From Gordonia alkaliphila (GTDB lineage Bacteria; Actinomycetota; Actinomycetes; Mycobacteriales; Mycobacteriaceae), in the NCBI RefSeq assembly GCF_023017165.1, contig NZ_JALKBW010000001.1:620001-684000 (forward strand): a stretch of 64,000 nucleotides of DNA. Direction: 5' to 3'. The first letter of the stretch is position 1, and the number at the start of each line of letters is the position of its first letter. A model generated the notes under the pieces. The model was not told the DNA's origin and did no database searches. It saw nothing but the letters and a program-made list of their open reading frames with translations. This document shows positions 34,433 through 43,013 of the stretch, piece after piece. The translations under genes were made by a program, and so were the position numbers.

Positions 34433-36130
34433 ATCGTCCGAGACTCCTCCGGTTCCATAACTCCGGTGGCCTCCAGAGCCCGGTGCCGCAGCTCCGTCAA
34501 CACTGTGCCCAGCACTTCCGGGCCAGCCGTTGCAACACCGGGGGCGAGCGCCAGGAGAGCCGTCGTCAGCGCAGAATCAGCGTCGGTCATAGACACGGCC
34601 ATCACCGAGGCCATTCCCCAAAGGGTCGAAAAATCGATGACGGCGCCGTTCGCGTCGACCGCGATCTTGTCGGGTGCAGCGACCGCGGCATCGGCCACGA
34701 GGTCGCACAACGCCGTCTCCACGTCGGACTCCTCTGCCTTCGCACGGTTCACCTCGTCAACGGTGGCGATAGACAGATCAGCGAGAATCGCCTCCGGATC
34801 CTCCGCAATTGCACGCAATACGCTGAGGTACCGATCAGCGAACACCTGAACGGTGTCCCTATCGAACAGGTCGGCCGAATACAGCAACTCTGCCCGGATT
34901 GAGTCATCGACAGCATGTGCGCCAAGCGCGATAGGATCGTTGGGAAACAGCGTCAGCTGCAGGTCGACCTTCGCGGGGGTGTCCGCTTCGGGCACGGCGC
35001 TAATGGTCAGGCCGTCGAGCGTCATCGCAGGGAACTCCAGGTTCTGGAACGAGAAGACGACCTGGAAGACCGGGTTGAACGCCCTCGACCGCGGTGCGTC
35101 TACTGCAGCAACCACCGATTCGAAAGCCACGTCTGCATTTGCCATGTCCGCCAGATCTTCATCGCGGACCTGCTCGAGGAAGCTGGAGAACGGAATCGCC
35201 GAATCGATGGCGGTGCGCAGCGCGAGAGTATTCACGAACATGCCAACGAGTTCGTCAAGGGCAGCAAGGCCGCGTCCGGCATGCGGCGTGCCGACCACCA
35301 CGTCCTGTGCGCCGCTCAAACGGCCCAACAGTATCGCCAACGCCGCATGGGTGACCATGAACAGCGTCGAATTGTGTTGGCGTGCGATCTTCTCCAGACT
35401 CACGACTAGATCGGAGGGCAGGACGAAGTGCACCGTCCCTCCTCGACCACTCGGCTCGGCCGGCCGAGGACGATCGATGGGCAGATCGATCGACTCCGGT
35501 GCCCCTGATAGCCGCGATCGCCAGTAGTCGAGCTGCCGGTCACGCATCGCCAGGCCGCTGTCGTCGACGACGGCAAGGCGCCCTTGCTGCCAGACCGCAA
35601 AGTCCCGATACTGCACCGCCAGCGGATGCCATTGCGTTGTCTGACCGGTGTGGTGTGCGCTGTACGCCACCATGAGATCGTGGGCCAACGGAACCATAGA
35701 GGCCCCATCGGCGCTGATGTGATGGATTACCAAGGCAAGAATGTGTTCATCCGCAGCGACACGCAGGAGACGAATGCTAACCGGTACCGAAGCCGAGACA
35801 TCGAAGCCGAGATCGGTGACCTCGCGGACCGCATCCTCGACCGAACCGAGGACGGCGACCGGTTCCATGTCCCATCCAGCCATCGCATCCGCGACCGAAT
35901 CGGTGACCATCATCAGTTCGCCGTCGACCATCGGGTACCGGGTGCGGAGCACTGCCTGCCGCTCCAGCACGTCCGCGACAGCAGATCTCAATGCCGGCAG
36001 GTCCAGCGGACCGCTCAGTTGGAGTACCAGCGGCAGGTTGTAGGCGGCCGATCCGGTATCGCCCTGATTCAGCAGCCACATCCCACGCTGGGCCTCAGAG
36101 ATCTCAACAGGTCCGGTGTGGTCGAGGGCA
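32280..36130 (-). other. NRPS module 2: C (first subunit) + A1-T1 (second subunit), split across two proteins
   Basis: The C domain lies at the end of the first protein (HHISADG) and A1-T1 at the start of the second, so the module works across the protein interface. A1 has YTSGSTGKPKG and the unusual SYGFDLSVGEVW region. The pocket reads D-L-G-N-I-V-M-V-Y-K, which shares D235, N278, I299, M322 and V330 with the threonine code DFWNIGMVHK but differs at the other variable positions. The carrier motif is ELGGNSL. Confidence 0.75.
34109..34722 (-). other. Paired A-domain-like tails at the NRPS subunit junction
   Basis: The last 97 residues of the first NRPS and the first 108 of the second resemble each other and the N-terminal edge of an adenylation domain. 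Both have an AAxDPxxVAID-like strand followed by a TFAELxxxxS-like helix, and both then change to an alanine-rich helical stretch instead of continuing into an A domain. A complete A1 domain begins right after the second tail. I infer that they are matched docking segments derived from a broken or duplicated module. This rests only on visual similarity. Confidence 0.6.
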
Positions 36131-39100
36131 ACCAACTCCGGACCGTCTTCAACCTCGACTAGTTTCTCCACCTCGGCGGCAATCCCGGTCACACTGTCGC
36201 CGTCGAAGATGGTCCGGACGGTGACCTTGCGGCCGATAACCTCGGAGAGCCGAGCAGCCAGCCGGGCTGCGGACAGCGAGGTGCCGCCCAACTCGAAGAA
36301 GCTGTCTTCGGTGCTGACTTGATCGATTTCGAGGATCTCGGCAAAGCTCCGGGCGATCGTCTCCTCCAGCCCGGGACGCGGCGCGACGTACTCCGACCGT
36401 GACGGCCGGAATTCCACGGCCGGCAGCCTTCGGCGGTCGATCTTGCCCACCAGAGTGGTCGGGAACTCATCGATCACCACGATGCTGCTAGGCACCATGT
36501 GCGTCGGGAGGTGTTCGGCAAGGAATTCCACCAGTTCGTCACCGGTGGCCTGCGCGCCCCCAGTCAGGCTCGCGTACGAGACCAGCACCATCTCACCGGC
36601 GGGCCCCTTCACCCCAAGGCTCATCGCATTGGCGACCGCCGGGTGCGCCACCAGTGCCGAATCCACCTCACCGGGTTCGATCCGGATTCCGCGAATCTTC
36701 AGCTGGAAATCGCTTCGGCCGAGGAAGTCGAGTCGCCCGTCGGCCCGGCGCACTGCGCGATCACCTGTGCGGTACATCCGCGTGCCCGACACAAACGGAC
36801 ACGCCACGAAGGCCGTTGCCGTCTGTCCCAGGCGATGAAGATATCCGAGAGCTACCTGTTCACCGATGAGGTAGAGGTCTCCCGCAGCACCGACCGGCGC
36901 CTCATGCAGCGCAGCATCAAGCACCAGTGCGCCGACACCGTCGAGCGCACGACCGATGGTGATCTCATCCGCTGGCTGGTAGGGGCCGTCGGCGGTCGCC
37001 CAGATCGTCGCTTCAGTGGGGCCGTAGAGGTTGAAGAACGACCGGCCGGCGTCCACCCACTGGCGCATAAGTTCTGGCGGGCACGTCTCACCGGCGCTCA
37101 GGGTCATCTCGACGGACGGAACTGCGTCCGGGTTGATCGTCTGCAATGCCGCCGGTGTCATCACGATGTGCGTCACGCCGCTTTCGACGATGAGCTGTTC
37201 GAGATCCGGACCGGCGTAGGTATCGCTGTCGGCGACAACGATCCGGCACCCCGACGCAAGACCCATGAGCAGTTCGAAGACCGAGGCATCAAAGCTCGGC
37301 GACGCCACGTGCAGGACCCTCGACTCGGGAGACAGCCCGAGCAACCGCTGCTGATTCGCGACGAGATTGGCGATACCGCGATTCGGAACAACGGTCGCCT
37401 TCGGCGTTCCCGTCGAACCGGATGTGTAGATCAGATACGCCGGATCGTCCAGATGAGGTGTCCTCCGCAGCTCATGTTCGACGATCGGCGCAGCACTGCG
37501 TCCACTGAGCGTAACTTCCAGTTGCGGATCATCAAGGACGATCCACTCGGTCCCCGCGTGGTATTCGATACCGACTCCACTGAGCGCAAGTCCGAGCACG
37601 GCCCCGGCGTCCGCGAGCAGCAACTCGCGACGTTCGGACGGGTGCCGGGGATCGACGCTGACAAAGGCTGCCCCACTCTTCGCGACTGCGGCGCACGCTA
37701 TCACCGACCAGGCAGACCGAGCCATGTCCACGGCGACGACGGATCCCGGACCCGCACCCTTGGCGATCAACTCACGGGCCAGGCGATTGGTAGTCTGCTC
37801 GAATTCCTGCTGAGTGACCATCCGATCACCGCTCACTGCGACAGAGCCAGGGACTCGCTGGCGCTCGCCGTCCAGCAGAATCTCTCGCAACGTCGATGGC
37901 GCTGCCCCGCGCGCAGACACGGCCACTGCATCACTCTCGTGGCCTGGCTGCAGGCTGAGGGTCGCGAGGGGACGATCTGGGTCGTCGAGCATCATCTCGA
38001 CGAAGCGGTCGAGGAATCCGGTGAATCGCTCGTGATGCGATGCCAGATCCGACTCGCTGTAGAGACTCGGATTCCCGTGCAGGTCGACCGACAGCGGAGC
38101 ATCCGGGCCGGCTTGATAGAGCATGACCAGCAGATCCTCGAGCGCACCTGCTGCGAGGATGTGATATTCCAGTTCGCCGCCTTCGATGGCCAGCGGCTCG
38201 TCGAAGAAGATCATATTGACGGTCGGTCCGAACGACATAGCGGCGCTCGACAAGCCTGCATCCCGCCGGATGTCGTCGGACCGGTAGCGCTGATGACGGA
38301 GCGCTCCGGTCAACTCCAGTTGCGCCGCCTTCACTAGGTCCGCACCGGTGACGGCCGCACCGGCCTGCAACCGAATGGGCACCACATTGGACACCATGCC
38401 GGCGGAGTCTTTGAGCTTCGCATTCAGGCGCCCGGTCACCGGAAGGCTCAAGACCACGTCACCGCTGCCGGACACCCGCGCCAAGTAGGCGCCGAATGCT
38501 GCGGTGACGACAACGGCGGGAGAGGTCGAATGCGCTCGGGCCACCGCCTCGATGCGATTCTGCAGGTCCGAAGGCAGGATTCGTTCGCTGACTACGTTGT
38601 CGAAGGACGGTGTGGCCGCCGCCTTGCGGCTGGCGAGGGTCACTCCCTCAGGAAGATCGTCTGCTCGCTCGAGCCAGTGTTGCCGATCCTTGTCCCGCCT
38701 CGAACTCGTCTCGTAAGAGGCTGCGTAGTCGACGATTTCTGCCAGCGTCGCCGCCGCTTTGCCATTGAGCTCCTCACCGGCACGGAGTGCGTTGTACCGC
38801 CGCAGCACTCTCTTGAGCATCGTCAGCGCGCCATAGCCGTCAATGATGAGATGGTGCGCACGCTGGTAAAGGATCGTGTGGTCGTCGCTGACCCTGATCA
38901 CGGCAGCGGCTGCCAGCGGTTCATCGAGTACGTCGATCGTGCGTCGGTGCTCGGCGAGCATCCAGCGCTTCGCTTCAACGAGAGGTTCGGGGTGTGCGCG
39001 GAGATCAACGCGTTCGACCGTCTGGTCGTACTCGCTGTCGTAGTACTGCATCGGAACGCCGTCGACCTCCGTGATCCGAAGATAGGGAGACTCGATCTCC

Positions 39101-39339
39101 CGCCCCACGACCTCCGTGCACTCTGCGAGCAGATCGAAGTCGAGGTCTCCGGGGGCATGACGGATGTCGATGTACTGCGCGATACAGACGGAGTAGTCGG
39201 GCGTGAGCTGTTCGGCGAACCAGATCCCGCGCTGAGCAGGGGTCAACGGCAGCAACTCGTGTCGCGCACTGGGTTCGGCGGATTCGTCGCCTTCGCCACC
39301 CGACTCAACTTCTCGCTGCACCACCGAACCTCCTCCCAT
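34429..39339 (-). CDS. NRPS initiation subunit (Cstarter-A-T-C, 1636 aa)
   Basis: This is the first synthetase of the cluster. Residues 28-450 form a C domain of the kind found at the start of lipopeptide and siderophore synthetases (LTPAQRGIWFAEQ, HHLIIDGYG near residue 163). In such positions it usually attaches an acyl group to the first amino acid. Then come an A domain (TSGSTG near residue 643), a carrier domain (ELGGTSL near 1019), a second C domain (HHISADG near 1207) and a 97-residue tail that looks like the beginning of an A domain. The pocket code by hand alignment is DAFVLALIWK, which I cannot assign. A purine-rich GAAAGAG lies just before the ATG. The gene starts 241 bp after the ABC permease and probably belongs to the same transcription unit. 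Confidence 0.96.
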   Translation of the reverse strand: MGGGSVVQREVESGGEGDESAEPSARHELLPLTPAQRGIWFAEQLTPDYSVCIAQYIDIRHAPGDLDFDLLAECTEVVGREIESPYLRITEVDGVPMQYYDSEYDQTVERVDLRAHPEPLVEAKRWMLAEHRRTIDVLDEPLAAAAVIRVSDDHTILYQRAHHLIIDGYGALTMLKRVLRRYNALRAGEELNGKAAATLAEIVDYAASYETSSRRDKDRQHWLERADDLPEGVTLASRKAAATPSFDNVVSERILPSDLQNRIEAVARAHSTSPAVVVTAAFGAYLARVSGSGDVVLSLPVTGRLNAKLKDSAGMVSNVVPIRLQAGAAVTGADLVKAAQLELTGALRHQRYRSDDIRRDAGLSSAAMSFGPTVNMIFFDEPLAIEGGELEYHILAAGALEDLLVMLYQAGPDAPLSVDLHGNPSLYSESDLASHHERFTGFLDRFVEMMLDDPDRPLATLSLQPGHESDAVAVSARGAAPSTLREILLDGERQRVPGSVAVSGDRMVTQQEFEQTTNRLARELIAKGAGPGSVVAVDMARSAWSVIACAAVAKSGAAFVSVDPRHPSERRELLLADAGAVLGLALSGVGIEYHAGTEWIVLDDPQLEVTLSGRSAAPIVEHELRRTPHLDDPAYLIYTSGSTGTPKATVVPNRGIANLVANQQRLLGLSPESRVLHVASPSFDASVFELLMGLASGCRIVVADSDTYAGPDLEQLIVESGVTHIVMTPAALQTINPDAVPSVEMTLSAGETCPPELMRQWVDAGRSFFNLYGPTEATIWATADGPYQPADEITIGRALDGVGALVLDAALHEAPVGAAGDLYLIGEQVALGYLHRLGQTATAFVACPFVSGTRMYRTGDRAVRRADGRLDFLGRSDFQLKIRGIRIEPGEVDSALVAHPAVANAMSLGVKGPAGEMVLVSYASLTGGAQATGDELVEFLAEHLPTHMVPSSIVVIDEFPTTLVGKIDRRRLPAVEFRPSRSEYVAPRPGLEETIARSFAEILEIDQVSTEDSFFELGGTSLSAARLAARLSEVIGRKVTVRTIFDGDSVTGIAAEVEKLVEVEDGPELVALDHTGPVEISEAQRGMWLLNQGDTGSAAYNLPLVLQLSGPLDLPALRSAVADVLERQAVLRTRYPMVDGELMMVTDSVADAMAGWDMEPVAVLGSVEDAVREVTDLGFDVSASVPVSIRLLRVAADEHILALVIHHISADGASMVPLAHDLMVAYSAHHTGQTTQWHPLAVQYRDFAVWQQGRLAVVDDSGLAMRDRQLDYWRSRLSGAPESIDLPIDRPRPAEPSGRGGTVHFVLPSDLVVSLEKIARQHNSTLFMVTHAALAILLGRLSGAQDVVVGTPHAGRGLAALDELVGMFVNTLALRTAIDSAIPFSSFLEQVRDEDLADMANADVAFESVVAAVDAPRSRAFNPVFQVVFSFQNLEFPAMTLDGLTISAVPEADTPAKVDLQLTLFPNDPIALGAHAVDDSIRAELLYSADLFDRDTVQVFADRYLSVLRAIAEDPEAILADLSIATVDEVNRAKAEESDVETALCDLVADAAVAAPDKIAVDANGAVIDFSTLWGMASVMAVSMTDADSALTTALLALAPGVATAGPEVLGTVLTELRHRALEATGVMEPEESRTI
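36160..39339 (-). other. NRPS module 1: Cstarter-A0-T0
   Basis: Loading module. The A0 core motifs are YTSGSTGTPKA, the SPSFDASVFE region and LVGKIDRR (A10 lysine present). The carrier motif is ELGGTSL. Pocket residues read D-A-F-V-L-A-L-I-W-K. The phrasing around SPSFDAS resembles module 8 and differs from the other modules, so these two A domains form a separate subgroup. Confidence 0.85.
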
Positions 39340-39580
39340 TTAAGTCTCTTTCACCGCCGGTTTCGTTACATTTCATCCCGTTGCGCCGACAGCGGCTCCG
39401 ACCATGCGCCTGGTTGTTGGGCGACGGGAACAACCTCCATTGTGACCGTTCAAATCGGTTTGGCGAACCACATCGCACTACGCTGCTGTCTGCCACCACC
39501 CATCGACTCCAGGTGACCAGGGAATCCTGCTGTGGCCCCTGTGACCTTGTCGGAATAAATACATCCGTTCGGAGGACATC
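39340..39580. other. Intergenic gap between ABC permease and first NRPS
   Basis: 241 bp with no credible gene. It contains the only clearly AT-rich spot nearby (TATTTATT on the minus strand around 39550), which could be a secondary promoter for the NRPS genes. I see no matching -35 element and no IdeR/DtxR-type iron box. Confidence 0.3.
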
Positions 39581-40417
39581 TCATGCGCCGACCGCCGCCC
39601 TTCGATAGCCGCGCAAAGCCGGATAGGCCGACAGCACCATGATCACGACGGTCCAGACGATCACCTTGATCAAGTCGGCGGCGATCGGGCCGCCCTGGGC
39701 CAGCGACCTCATCACTTCGATGGCCGGGGTCATCGGCTGGTTGGCGACGATCGGCTGCAGCCACCCCGGATAACCGTCGATCGGCGAGAATCCCGAGTTG
39801 AAGAACATCATGAACGTCGTCAGCAGACCGATGTAGGCGACCAGGGGCAGGCCCGGGCGGGAGATCACCGCAGTAGCGAGCGTCAGCATGGCGAATGCCG
39901 TGGCGTACATGACGGCGACCGCGAACAGTCCGATAGCCGGCCCGATCCCCTGAGTGAAGCGGAAGCCGATGGTGAATCCCGCTCCTACCAACACGATTGA
40001 CGTGAGGAGCGCGCGGAGGGATTCCGAGAGCACGCGGGCCGAGAAGTCCGCAATGCGATTGATCGGCAGCACATAGAGCCGACTCAGCAACCCGGAGCCG
40101 CGTTCGATCACCAGCCGGATCGCCGCGACGCCCGAGCCGAACATGGTGCTGGTGAGCAACACCAGTGGGACCGTGCCGTACACGCTGTCGTGGCCGGTCG
40201 CTTTACTCACCACGTCCCCGAGGACCACTTTGAACATCAGCAGCGTCAACGCAGGGAAGATCACCACCTGGATCACGGTCGCGGGATCCCGGAAGGCGAC
40301 GAGCAGCTGGCGCCCCACGAGCACCGAGGTCTGCCGGAACCACGCCGCGAAAGATCGCTCAGGCAGCGCGACGATCTCATCGGGTCGTATGGCAGCGAGT
40401 TCAGTATTGACCCTCAT
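39581..40417 (-). CDS. ABC-2 type transporter membrane subunit (DrrB/C-like)
   Basis: 278-residue membrane protein with about six hydrophobic segments, forming part of an exporter with the neighbouring permease and ATPase. I chose the start MRVNTELAAI at 40417 because its ATG overlaps the stop of the upstream gene by one base (TAATG); the same frame stays open further upstream but without coding character. Typical ABC-2 features are the cytoplasmic helix before the first membrane segment (RQLLVAFRDPATVIQVV) and the conserved late NSGFSPIDGYPGWLQPI stretch. From its position before the NRPS genes it probably exports the peptide product or an intermediate. This is inferred from context only. 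Confidence 0.9.
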   Translation of the reverse strand: MRVNTELAAIRPDEIVALPERSFAAWFRQTSVLVGRQLLVAFRDPATVIQVVIFPALTLLMFKVVLGDVVSKATGHDSVYGTVPLVLLTSTMFGSGVAAIRLVIERGSGLLSRLYVLPINRIADFSARVLSESLRALLTSIVLVGAGFTIGFRFTQGIGPAIGLFAVAVMYATAFAMLTLATAVISRPGLPLVAYIGLLTTFMMFFNSGFSPIDGYPGWLQPIVANQPMTPAIEVMRSLAQGGPIAADLIKVIVWTVVIMVLSAYPALRGYRRAAVGA

Positions 40418-41247
40418 TACCGGCTCTTCCTCGACGCGATCGCGAACAGCACTACACCGACAGCCACCAAGCCGACGATCCACCAGACCGTGGGAGCCAG
40501 GATCTGCCACGTCAGGTTTCCATCGGTAGCTCCGCGCATGGCGAGTACCACCTGGGAGATCGGCTGGTTCCTGACGAACCCCTGAATCCAGGATGGAAAC
40601 TGCGAGAGCGGCATGAAACCGTTGGAGAGCATGCCGAGAATCAGGGTCGGGAAGGCGACGAGCTGACTGGTGATCGTCGGACTGTCGCTGACCATGCCGA
40701 TGCCATCGGAGACGAAGGCCAGTGCGGCACCGATCGCGCCGACGATGAGCACGGAGAACAGAGCCCCTTGCCATCCTCCCCCGCCGTCGGCGACCGATAC
40801 CGGGCGCCACCCGATCAGGAGGCACGAGATCAAACCGAAGACCAGCGCGGCGAACAGCAGCACCGTGTTGGTGGCGGTGCGTGCCAGGAACGGGACGAGC
40901 GCAGGCATGGGCAGGGAGCGGAAGCGGTCGTGCACCCCGGCGTGGCCGTCCATCGCCGATTTCAGTGCCGCGGAGGATGCCACGAACGCCATCGCCTGCA
41001 GCATGATTATGGGCATCAAGAATTGCGCATAGTCGATACCCGTCACGCCATCGACGACTTTGCGGAGCGGAAGATAGAAACACATCGCCAGCATCGCCGG
41101 CGACACGAACGCGAAGATGAACTCACCGTTCCGGTAGGCATTCAGGATTCCGCGCGCGGTCAGCACCCACCACTGCCGGAACCCCTGAGGCTGCGGCTGC
41201 GTCTCAGGCGCAACGATCGATCGCGGCGTCTCCGCGACCGCCGTCAT
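40417..41247 (-). CDS. ABC-2 type transporter membrane subunit (DrrB-like)
   Basis: 276-residue permease with about six membrane segments (for example ALVFGLISCLLIGW and LVAVGVVLFAIA). A cytoplasmic N-terminus of roughly 30 residues is rich in proline and glutamine. The segment NGFMPLSQFPSWIQGFVRNQP corresponds to the NSGFSP region of the second permease, so the two are paralogues and probably form a heterodimer. Its ATG overlaps the stop of the ATPase gene (ATGA), which indicates translational coupling. Confidence 0.9.
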   Translation of the reverse strand: MTAVAETPRSIVAPETQPQPQGFRQWWVLTARGILNAYRNGEFIFAFVSPAMLAMCFYLPLRKVVDGVTGIDYAQFLMPIIMLQAMAFVASSAALKSAMDGHAGVHDRFRSLPMPALVPFLARTATNTVLLFAALVFGLISCLLIGWRPVSVADGGGGWQGALFSVLIVGAIGAALAFVSDGIGMVSDSPTITSQLVAFPTLILGMLSNGFMPLSQFPSWIQGFVRNQPISQVVLAMRGATDGNLTWQILAPTVWWIVGLVAVGVVLFAIASRKSR

Positions 41248-42767
41248 CGGCTCCCCTCCTCGACGGCGCCCTCGGCGTCCTTGTTTCGCGGTTCGGTGAG
41301 GCTCAAGAAGACCTCATCGAGCGACGGCCGGCGCAGCATGACGTCCGAGAGGGGAATCTGTGCCCGCTCGGTGCGCCGGAGGACCTCCGCAAGGGTTTCC
41401 GGGCCGTTCGGCGCGGGAACCGACAGTGTCCCATCCGGCGCAGCCTCGTCGCTGGCTGCCGAGCCGAGAAGATCGCTGAGCGCAGCGCGCAGCCGAGGCA
41501 CATACGCCGGGTGCACGGGTGTCACCTCGCAATAGGCGGCACCCGTAGCAGCCTTCAACTCGTCCGAGGTCCCCTCCGCGATCACCTTGCCCTTGTCGAT
41601 CACGACGATCCGGTCGGCGAGCACGTCGGCTTCTTCGAGGTACTGGGTGGTCAGCAGGATCGTGACACCCTGCGACCGCAGTTCTTCGACGAACGCCCAC
41701 ACATCCTGGCGGCTGCGCGGATCCAGACCGGTTGTGGGCTCGTCCAGGAACACCACCTCGGGCATGGTGACCATCCCGCAGGCGATGTCGATTCGTCGGC
41801 GCATACCTCCCGAATACTCGCGCACCTTTTTCTCTGCCGCCGCAACCAATCCGAACGACTCGAGCAGCTCGGCCGCACGCGCGCGCGCCGCCTTCTTGCT
41901 GAGCCCAAGCAGCCGGGCGAACATCACCAGGTTCTCCCGCCCGCTGAGCTGTTCATCGAGCGCAGCGAACTGTCCGGTCAGCGTGATTGCCCGGCGTACG
42001 GCGGGCGCTTCGTGAACTACGTCGTATCCGGCCACCGAGGCGGTCCCGCTGTCGGGCTTCAGCAAGGTGGTGAGCATGTTGACCGTCGTCGTCTTGCCGG
42101 CGCCATTCGGTCCCAGAAGCGCGACGATCCGGCCCTTGTGAACCCGCAGACTCACGTCATCGACTGCGGTGAAGCCCTTGAACTCCTTCCTCAATCCGCG
42201 GGCCTCGATCGCGACTTCGAGGTCTTCGGCCGGGGGGATCGGCACCGCGTCGAGCGCAGCGAACGAGGTCGTCTCCACCTGTGTGGCTTCGAATTCAGCC
42301 TGCGATCCGATGGGAGCGGGCGGGTTGGCGACCGCTGCCGTTGCAATGTCCCAGCCGATGCGTTCTGGAGCCGGCATCCGGCGCACGGTTGGGGCGCGCT
42401 CTTCGACGAGCGGTTCGGGCATGGCGCGCGGCCGCGCGGAACCCGGAATCACCCACCGGCTCAATTCCTCACGCTCAGCATTACGGGTGAGGCGATGCCC
42501 GCCGGCTCGCTCCGCACGAGCGGAACCTCCGGTCTCACTGTCGAGTTCACTTCGCCACGCCCGCAACTGCGCGAGCGTCGGGTCATCACTCGGCACCCAG
42601 GGCTTTGCGACCTCTCGCGATGACCGTTCGAGCCGATGCGCCCCGGCAGAGCGTGATCGAGTCGGCACCGAGTCGTCCGGCTCCGCAGGCTTGACCGCCG
42701 CCGCGTCCTGGTCGAATGCGGCACGAGCGGGTGTCCCTGCAGTGGGCGATTGGTCGCGGTCAGTCAT
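41244..42767 (-). CDS. DrrA-family ABC transporter ATPase with long N-terminal extension
   Basis: 507-residue ATPase that should power export by the two permeases. Walker A is GPNGAGKTT (residues 219-227), the signature is YSGGMRRR and Walker B is VVFLDEPTTGLDPR. ITLTGQFAALDEQLSGRENL is typical of the daunorubicin-resistance subfamily. Family members usually begin close to residue 185; here about 180 extra residues precede the domain. They are rich in Pro, Ala, Arg and Glu and look disordered. They contain two similar motifs, AGAHRLERSSREVAKPWV at 41-58 and a related HRLTRNAERE...WVIP stretch at 88-108. First gene of the presumed NRPS operon. Confidence 0.93.
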   Translation of the reverse strand: MTDRDQSPTAGTPARAAFDQDAAAVKPAEPDDSVPTRSRSAGAHRLERSSREVAKPWVPSDDPTLAQLRAWRSELDSETGGSARAERAGGHRLTRNAEREELSRWVIPGSARPRAMPEPLVEERAPTVRRMPAPERIGWDIATAAVANPPAPIGSQAEFEATQVETTSFAALDAVPIPPAEDLEVAIEARGLRKEFKGFTAVDDVSLRVHKGRIVALLGPNGAGKTTTVNMLTTLLKPDSGTASVAGYDVVHEAPAVRRAITLTGQFAALDEQLSGRENLVMFARLLGLSKKAARARAAELLESFGLVAAAEKKVREYSGGMRRRIDIACGMVTMPEVVFLDEPTTGLDPRSRQDVWAFVEELRSQGVTILLTTQYLEEADVLADRIVVIDKGKVIAEGTSDELKAATGAAYCEVTPVHPAYVPRLRAALSDLLGSAASDEAAPDGTLSVPAPNGPETLAEVLRRTERAQIPLSDVMLRRPSLDEVFLSLTEPRNKDAEGAVEEGSR

Positions 42768-43013
42768 GTCGTCCTTTGTCAGCTGCAGGGGCCGGTTTCA
42801 GCGCGTTCGGGTGCACACCGAGCAAAGGGAGCGCGAACCACTCCCTCATGTGAGGCTATCGACACCTGCGCACCCGCTGTCCATCGGTGTCGAAGTTGAG
42901 ACTGATCAGATGACATGTCGCCGCGTGGTCACGCATCTAGCGCGCCCGGAAGGCAGGCCCACCCCTGTGAGTCACCGTGCGGTGTCAACCGACTTCCGGC
43001 CGTGACGATTGTG
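42768..43013. promoter_or_regulatory. Presumed promoter region of the transporter-NRPS operon
   Basis: 246 bp between the end of the secreted-protein gene and the start of the ATPase. All NRPS-cluster genes read away from it on the minus strand, so the main promoter should lie here. I could not identify a convincing -35/-10 pair, iron box or repressor palindrome. Confidence 0.35.

Noticed and set aside
39581-41083. 500-codon frame starting inside the upstream permease
   Set aside because: Only the last 278 codons show permease character. The ATG at 40417, overlapping the previous stop, is the natural start.
42768-43013. Possible IdeR/DtxR iron box before the transporter-NRPS operon
   Set aside because: No 19-bp palindrome of the TTAGGTTAGCCTAACC type is visible here or at 39340-39580, so I do not call the cluster iron-regulated.
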